Part shown: piece by piece, positions 59,401 to 64,000 of the stretch | How the letters are laid out: every line of letters begins with the position of its first letter | Numbering within the stretch: position 1 is the first letter of the stretch | Assembly: GCA_036362985.1 (NCBI GenBank) | Contig: JAYGXS010000004.1 | Location: forward strand, 3,350,590-3,414,589 | Direction: 5' to 3' | Source of the DNA: Ligula intestinalis | Lineage: Eukaryota; Platyhelminthes; Cestoda; Diphyllobothriidea; Diphyllobothriidae | Length of the DNA stretch: 64,000 nt | Translations under genes and position numbers: made by a program | The notes under the pieces: generated by a model | What the model saw: the letters and a program-made list of their open reading frames with translations, nothing else | Told to the model about the DNA's origin: nothing | The model's database searches: none

Positions 59401-60735
59401 TGACTGATAATTTATTACCATTTCCTAATGCACGAACAGGAAACGGTTCTTGGCTTATAATCCACGGAAATAGGAATGATGCCCACTGAACAGCCTTTCA
59501 GCAAAGTTAATGTTACTTAACAGAAAGAGCAATTTTCACAGATATAAAATCTGACTTGAGAGGATTTCACGTATCCCACTGAATCATCATAAACGAGCGC
59601 TCACACATTTACTTCGAAAAAAATTGTTTCTAAATTAGGAAATACATTTCATTAACTGAAGATTTTTATTTAACGAAACGATTTATAAAAGCCGCCTTTC
59701 TTATTTCCCTTGGGCAGAACTTTTTCAGTCCAATGATCTGAAAACCTCAGTTCTGATCGGCTCCTGCGTTCTTGCGCTCCTTATGATCTGAAATTGCTCA
59801 ATAGCGCGGTCCAGGTAAAAAAATTTCAGGTTTAACGTCGGCTACCACTGACACAAATGTCGGGACAACTTATTAATTGAAATATGCCCCAATTTACTGA
59901 TCCATTTTTAAACTTTTCGTTGACCTCGCTGGCATTCGTTTCCACGACAGTCAGCGCAAAGTTTGAGCTCGTCAACTGTGCTTGATGATTTGGCTGAGTT
60001 TATTTACCTGTCAGAGTTATTCTAGCCCAAGACAAAAACCAAGTTGGCTGCATGCTCCGGTAGATTTTTCTGAGAAATCTAAAGTAGTATCTACTATGCA
60101 AGCAAAAGGCTTATTTTACCATAGCTGTTTTTTAGCAGAGTTTTATGCGTCCATCAGGCAAAGTGTTTAATTTATTCATTCTATTCAAACATAGTCTAGA
60201 TAGCCAAGTTACGCAAATCACCCCTTCGTCTATGCATCGACTTTTATGAGCAAGGGGAAAAGGATGCAATCGCAAACTTCCCGTTAATTTCCCTGCAGGC
60301 GATTCAAGTTCTGAGTTTGGCCAATTTGCACGTTTTGCATATTTGAAGAAACTATTAATAAAATTCTATCGTAAACTTCTGCATGAATGCATGCAAAGCA
60401 ATAGGCTTTGTTTCCTAGTACCATCGCGCTGTTAGGAAAGACCTTTTTTCCGTAACAGCTCCCTTCAGCACCTGACCTATTGCTTTACTAGAGGCACCCG
60501 TATAAGGCAGAGAAATCAACTCAGTTTACGACGATCGACTAAAAAATATCCAAGATGATTCAATGAATCAGAGCCAGCTCGACCGAAGCTGCTTTGCGCC
60601 AATTCAATTTTGGATCAGTATATTGTCCGAATTTCTCCGAGGGCTGACTAATTGAACGCGCGCAGTTTATCATTTTAAACAACGATTACGCCCTTTCCAT
60701 ACATTTTCAGCAGACTTTATAGCTCACGCATGGTC
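56480..60735. other. No gene assigned
   Basis: 56.5-56.7 kb may continue a PLE tail. Elsewhere, frames of up to about 104 codons without motifs. AT-rich from 58.2 kb on. Confidence 0.35.
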
Positions 60736-60740
60736 AATCA

Positions 60741-60775
60741 AAATTCTGAAATTTTGCGGATTCATCATCAGAAAC
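60741..60775 (-). ncRNA. Hammerhead-like relic before a PLE-C fragment
   Basis: The minus strand keeps TTTCTGATGATGAATCCGC, the 5' half of the motif, but the GAAAC-GTC half is lost. It points away from the plus-strand PLE-C fragment, as at 1293/1418. Confidence 0.4.
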
Positions 60776-60831
60776 GGATAATTAATACATAGGGAGCTGC
60801 AGATGGCGGTGAAACCAAAATACTCACTGTT

Positions 60832-61065
60832 ATGTCAAGAAACAGCTGGCGTCATCTAAAGGACCTATTGCAGTTTCGGATAAAGCAATTACGTTGGAGA
60901 TACTGTAAGACTCATTCGATGACACTCGGCCACACATTGAGATTTGATAATGTCAAAATTCTTGCGAGAGGTGACAATCTTGCGAGTTGCGAGTTACTTG
61001 AGTCATGGTTCACGAGCCTTTATCCATAAACAAGTGCACCGACTTACACAATCCATATAATTAGT
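60832..61065 (+). pseudogene. PLE-C fragment: GIY-YIG C-terminus
   Basis: The frame reads HSMTLGHTLRFDNVKILARG and NLASCELLESWFTSLYP then stops. One base out of frame it continues INKCTDLHNPY. This is the end of a PLE nuclease, matching the fragment at 1418-1705 in ESWFT...NKC.DL.NPY. The RT and the first nuclease motifs are missing. Confidence 0.75.
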
Positions 61066-61915
61066 GCCGAAGCTCAAGTTAAACAAAACAACAGGCTAAC
61101 ACGTCATCTAATGCCAGCGCCACGGAACCGGACGTCCGCTCAATCATCATGCCTAATGGCAACACGTGCAATGAAAGTTCAGCAAAAATTTGTATGCCTA
61201 CATTTGCACTTCAAAATTATATTTGCATTTATTGGTCATAATTACAGCGATTTTTCATGTTTTCGGAATCTGGGACATCTTAAAAAACTACTAGTTCTCT
61301 TAATATTTCCTTTAAATTTTAAATTCATGCTGACCTTTGCTTATTTTTTCAAAGGTTTCGTACGTGCGTTACGGAGAATTCGCGAATGGTTACCACTTCA
61401 CCTCAAATGGGAGTATTTTGAATGAGGTAGGTCAAATACTACATAAATACGACACTTTGGAGGGGGCAGACTGCAAGACCATCATGCACTTCTAAAATGT
61501 TTCCCAGTGCACTTGCTTTAGAGGGACAGGGGAAAGGGAACCAGTGTAGTTTTTTGATGGTTTCCACATCACGCCAAAGTTTATTGGCTCACCGGACACC
61601 AAGTGCACGAAAGGACCATCAATTTTCACAGGAATCCAGATTAATCGCGGCGTTTACTCGATGGCTCACAAGAAGAGGCGTATTAGGATTCTCTTCAAAG
61701 GCTTCTAGCCCCAATACAAAGACCTCTAAGAAGAAACGCAGGAAGTTCAATTGCTAAGTAACTAAGCCTCTAGAAACATGTTGACTTGAATATGCGGACA
61801 CAGAACCCTCGCCCTGCTCGCACGGAGAAGAGAAAAAAGAAAGAGCAAACAGACGCTGAGACAAATACACCCCATTTTGGATAAGTGAAGTAAGTTGCAT
61901 TCCGAGATGATATGA
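61066..61915. other. No recognisable gene
   Basis: PLE-C tail sequence probably continues to about 61.2 kb. Nothing else is recognised. Confidence 0.35.
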
Positions 61916-61919
61916 TGAA

Positions 61920-62300
61920 AAAAAAGAAGATCTTCGGAAAATCGAGTTGTACTCGTGAATTTTCGAACAAGTTTCAGGCGTTCGTCGTCAGACTAAATTA
62001 AAAGTGAGGGCTAGGAATGTCACACTAGAGGTTTTGGAGGCAGAGGTTTCAACGAACTGGGGAGGGAAGGGGGGGGTTGGGTGGAATGGTTATGGTGACG
62101 TGAAATCGCCGCGGTTGTCACGTTACCATAACCATTCCACCCAATCCCCCCCTTCCCTCCCCCGTTCGTTGAAACCTCTGCCTCCAAAACCTCTAGTGTC
62201 ACATTCCTAGCCCTCACTTTTAATTTAGTCTGACGACGAACGCGTGATACTTGTTCGAAAATTCACGAGTACAACTCGATTTTCCGAAGATCTTCTTTCT
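61920..62300. mobile_element. Large foldback, ~185-bp arms, with hammerhead-like cores
   Basis: The two arms are almost perfect inverted copies around a centre near 62111, with a very short loop. Near each outer end, reading outward, lies CTGACGA, GAAC...GTTC, GAAA and ATTC (62230-62264 plus, mirrored at 61961-61991 minus). G-run differences (GGGGGGG against CCCCCC) and few substitutions separate the arms, so it is young. Both strands show the same 65-68-codon frame, a by-product of the palindrome. Confidence 0.8.
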
Positions 62301-62304
62301 TTTC

Positions 62305-63720
62305 AACACTCCATTTTTGCAGAATTATCTCTTAATTAGCCGAACATCCGTTGCGGCGTTGCACCTCGCTTGGAGCTTTAAATCCGAAAAAGGAGGATAA
62401 TAAGGATTCAAGATCATATACACGATACAGACCTTGCCTTGCTGTTGTGTTTTTTAATCCCACCGAGGACCAATGCAAAGCGTACTTTTGAAATTCCCTC
62501 GTCACTCCACCTCCGGTCTTATTAGCACCTCCATCCGATTTAATGTGCAATTTTTTTCCACTACCACGGAATAGACCGTTTTTAATGGCATTTTTATAGA
62601 TGCCATTTGTTGACGCAGTCTGCTAATAATACCAGCCCAATTTTGGATGACCTGAAGCATCAAAACAACCTGGCCGTGTTCTCGGTATAAGTACGCGTTT
62701 GACCTGCTACCGATTAGAATTGAGTGTCGAATACACTGCTATGACCGCTCATCATTTTCGCGTCAACAAAAGGAACTGCTACCTAGTCTAACCTTATTTT
62801 TAAGTTGACTAGCGCATTTATCGCTGAAAATCCTTATAGTTTTTAACAAGATGTGCATTTTTTCGCTTATAGCATTCTGGTCCTGCCACAGTCCACAAAA
62901 CTGCAACGTGTTTCACGTTCTGCGATAAAGCGCTGTGTTCTAGTTGCAGGCGACGGATTGGTTCTGGGCTAACATTTAGAGCGGAAGTTCAGATCAAAAC
63001 AGGTTCGCCCCAAAATCTGGAACCTATGACCCCAGCAGAGGGTGGTTATGTGTGGATTTGTCCTTTTACACATTTATGTGATGGCAAAAGCTGACTGTGT
63101 TGAGGAAATGGCCTTACTGGTGACCCAGGAAGCCTTTTTTATCCTCCCATTACCGATTTGATACCACCTGATCAGTAGCAGAAACAGAAGTCGCTTAACA
63201 GGGACCGACATAGCTTTGATGCGATCAGAGGAGAATTAGTGTGGAAAGACTTCATAAGATGCGAGAGTTCTGCGTTAATTACGATGATACGTGCCCTCAG
63301 ACAATGAAGCTGGATAAATCAGATTTTAAAAATAGGAAGTGTCAGAGCATGAGAGTGACAGAAATCCTCAGCTCGCTATACAGCCCATTACATTTGTTGG
63401 AGTTACTGAACAACAAAATTGACGCTGACCTCAGTTTCCAATTGGAAATCAGCAAACTCTGTCTTTTGCAATAAAGACACAGCATTTAAAGCATGTTTTT
63501 TGGTCGCCAGTAAGATTATAAATCAGTTAAGTTCGTGCTAGTACCAGATGTAAAGGCAAATGTTCACATTTCAGGTAAAAAAAAACAGACAAAAGAATGC
63601 TTGCTCTTTTGTTGCCGCTTTTATCCCTGTCGATGGATTTCAATAACAGTTTGAAATGAAATTCATCCGGTGAACCAACAGTAGTGGATGAGTCTGCGTA
63701 AGAATGTTTAAACTGAGAAG
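62305..63720. other. No recognisable gene
   Basis: Frames of 72-77 codons without motifs. Confidence 0.35.
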
Positions 63721-63804
63721 AAGAAGAAGAAGACTCAATCGCTGGGACAATATGTTTATTCGCCTGACGTTTCGATATCCGTCGCGGATTCATCATCAGA
63801 GACA
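63720..63804 (-). mobile_element. Solo PLE-B-type 3' terminus
   Basis: The minus strand runs from the hammerhead through GGCGAATAAACATATTG, TCCCAGCGATTGAGTC and a TTC-run, the same order as the other PLE-B ends. The chance frame here (RRISKRQANKHIVPAIE) is just a reading of the ribozyme and recurs at 9.1 kb. Confidence 0.6.
63761..63804 (-). ncRNA. Hammerhead ribozyme-like motif, best preserved copy
   Basis: The minus strand reads TGTCT, CTGATGA, ATCCG and CGGAT pairing around CGA, GAAAC, GTC and AGGCG. TGTCT pairs with AGGCG over five positions (two G-U). Every invariant base of the type I hammerhead is present, with C17 as the expected cleavage site. Stem III is two pairs without a loop, so a dimer would be needed. 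The base pair next to the core in stem II is U/C, which may lower activity. Confidence 0.65.
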
Positions 63805-64000
63805 TAAGTAGCAGAGAAGTTGTTAATGTTTAAACTGCCAGTATCGAGTGTCAGATGCCTGCGTCATTTATCTTTCTGCTTATCAAAAAGACAGCTTGAT
63901 AGCAAACACTGTGCGCGAAGAAATGACTCGGAGCAACCGTAACGGGCGGAGGTGTAAACTTGGGTGACGACTCTCTACACAAGAAGGCGATCTCAATGTG

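Noticed and set aside
62004..62217. Identical-looking small proteins on both strands
   Set aside because: They are the same sequence read from both arms of the palindrome.
63527..63805. 92-codon frame with an RRISKRQANK segment shared with 9.1 kb
   Set aside because: The shared peptide is a translation of the hammerhead-like RNA motif, not a conserved protein.

Overview
The window looks like repeat-dense intergenic and intronic DNA from a large, AT-leaning metazoan genome. A flatworm, probably a diphyllobothriidean tapeworm (Spirometra/Dibothriocephalus/Schistocephalus type), fits best. This is inferred from the mixture of Penelope-like retroelements (PLEs), a CR1-type LINE, tRNA-derived SINEs and a host-like gene with kilobase-sized introns. 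No similarity search was possible, so the species is not established.

Host gene (670-8353, minus strand). One host gene can be supported. Its exons have good splice sites and agree in phase: 8353-8192 (or to a stop at 8178), 7676-7290, 5427-5109 and a terminal exon 982-670. The protein end carries short repeats of the VYDTA..LS...A type and a GLIDKQTG segment, resembling plakin/plectin repeats. The 8.2-8.35 kb exon is a diverged duplicate of the first part of the 7.3-7.7 kb exon. The introns hold transposable elements, including a PLE 3' end.

Retroelements. At least three PLE lineages are present. PLE-A has a nearly complete but broken copy at 47.3-49.8 kb and fragments at 30.7, 45.3 and 55.8 kb. 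PLE-B lies on the minus strand at 38.7-39.6, 33.7-34.4 and 13.9-14.25 kb, with tails at 26 and 45 kb. PLE-C has C-terminal fragments at 1.4 and 60.8 kb. A CR1-like LINE is present as a 5' half (14.5-16.35 kb) and a 3' half (35.4-36.2 kb). tRNA-like SINEs lie at 25.4-25.8, 31.5, 38.0 and 3.4 kb.

Most striking signal. A short motif recurs about 15 times and matches the type I hammerhead ribozyme core: CTGANGA, stem II, GAAAC, GTC, then a stem I strand. It has an almost loop-less stem III, as reported for PLE-associated hammerheads. It sits at or near PLE 3' ends. In many loci two copies or PLE tails lie head-to-head with their 3' ends facing outward, giving palindromic elements (9.75-10.03, 25.97-26.79, 50.72-50.82, 55.55-56.22 and 61.92-62.30 kb).

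Other structure includes a 1.2-kb element with terminal inverted repeats, several foldback elements, a ~770-bp tandem duplication at 12.1-13.5 kb, satellite-like tandem units at 22.96-23.5 and 32.4-33.05 kb, GC-rich blocks at 8.64-9.1 and 41.95-43.3 kb, and an exactly 100-base assembly gap at 13771-13870. The remaining stretches hold only short unassigned open frames.
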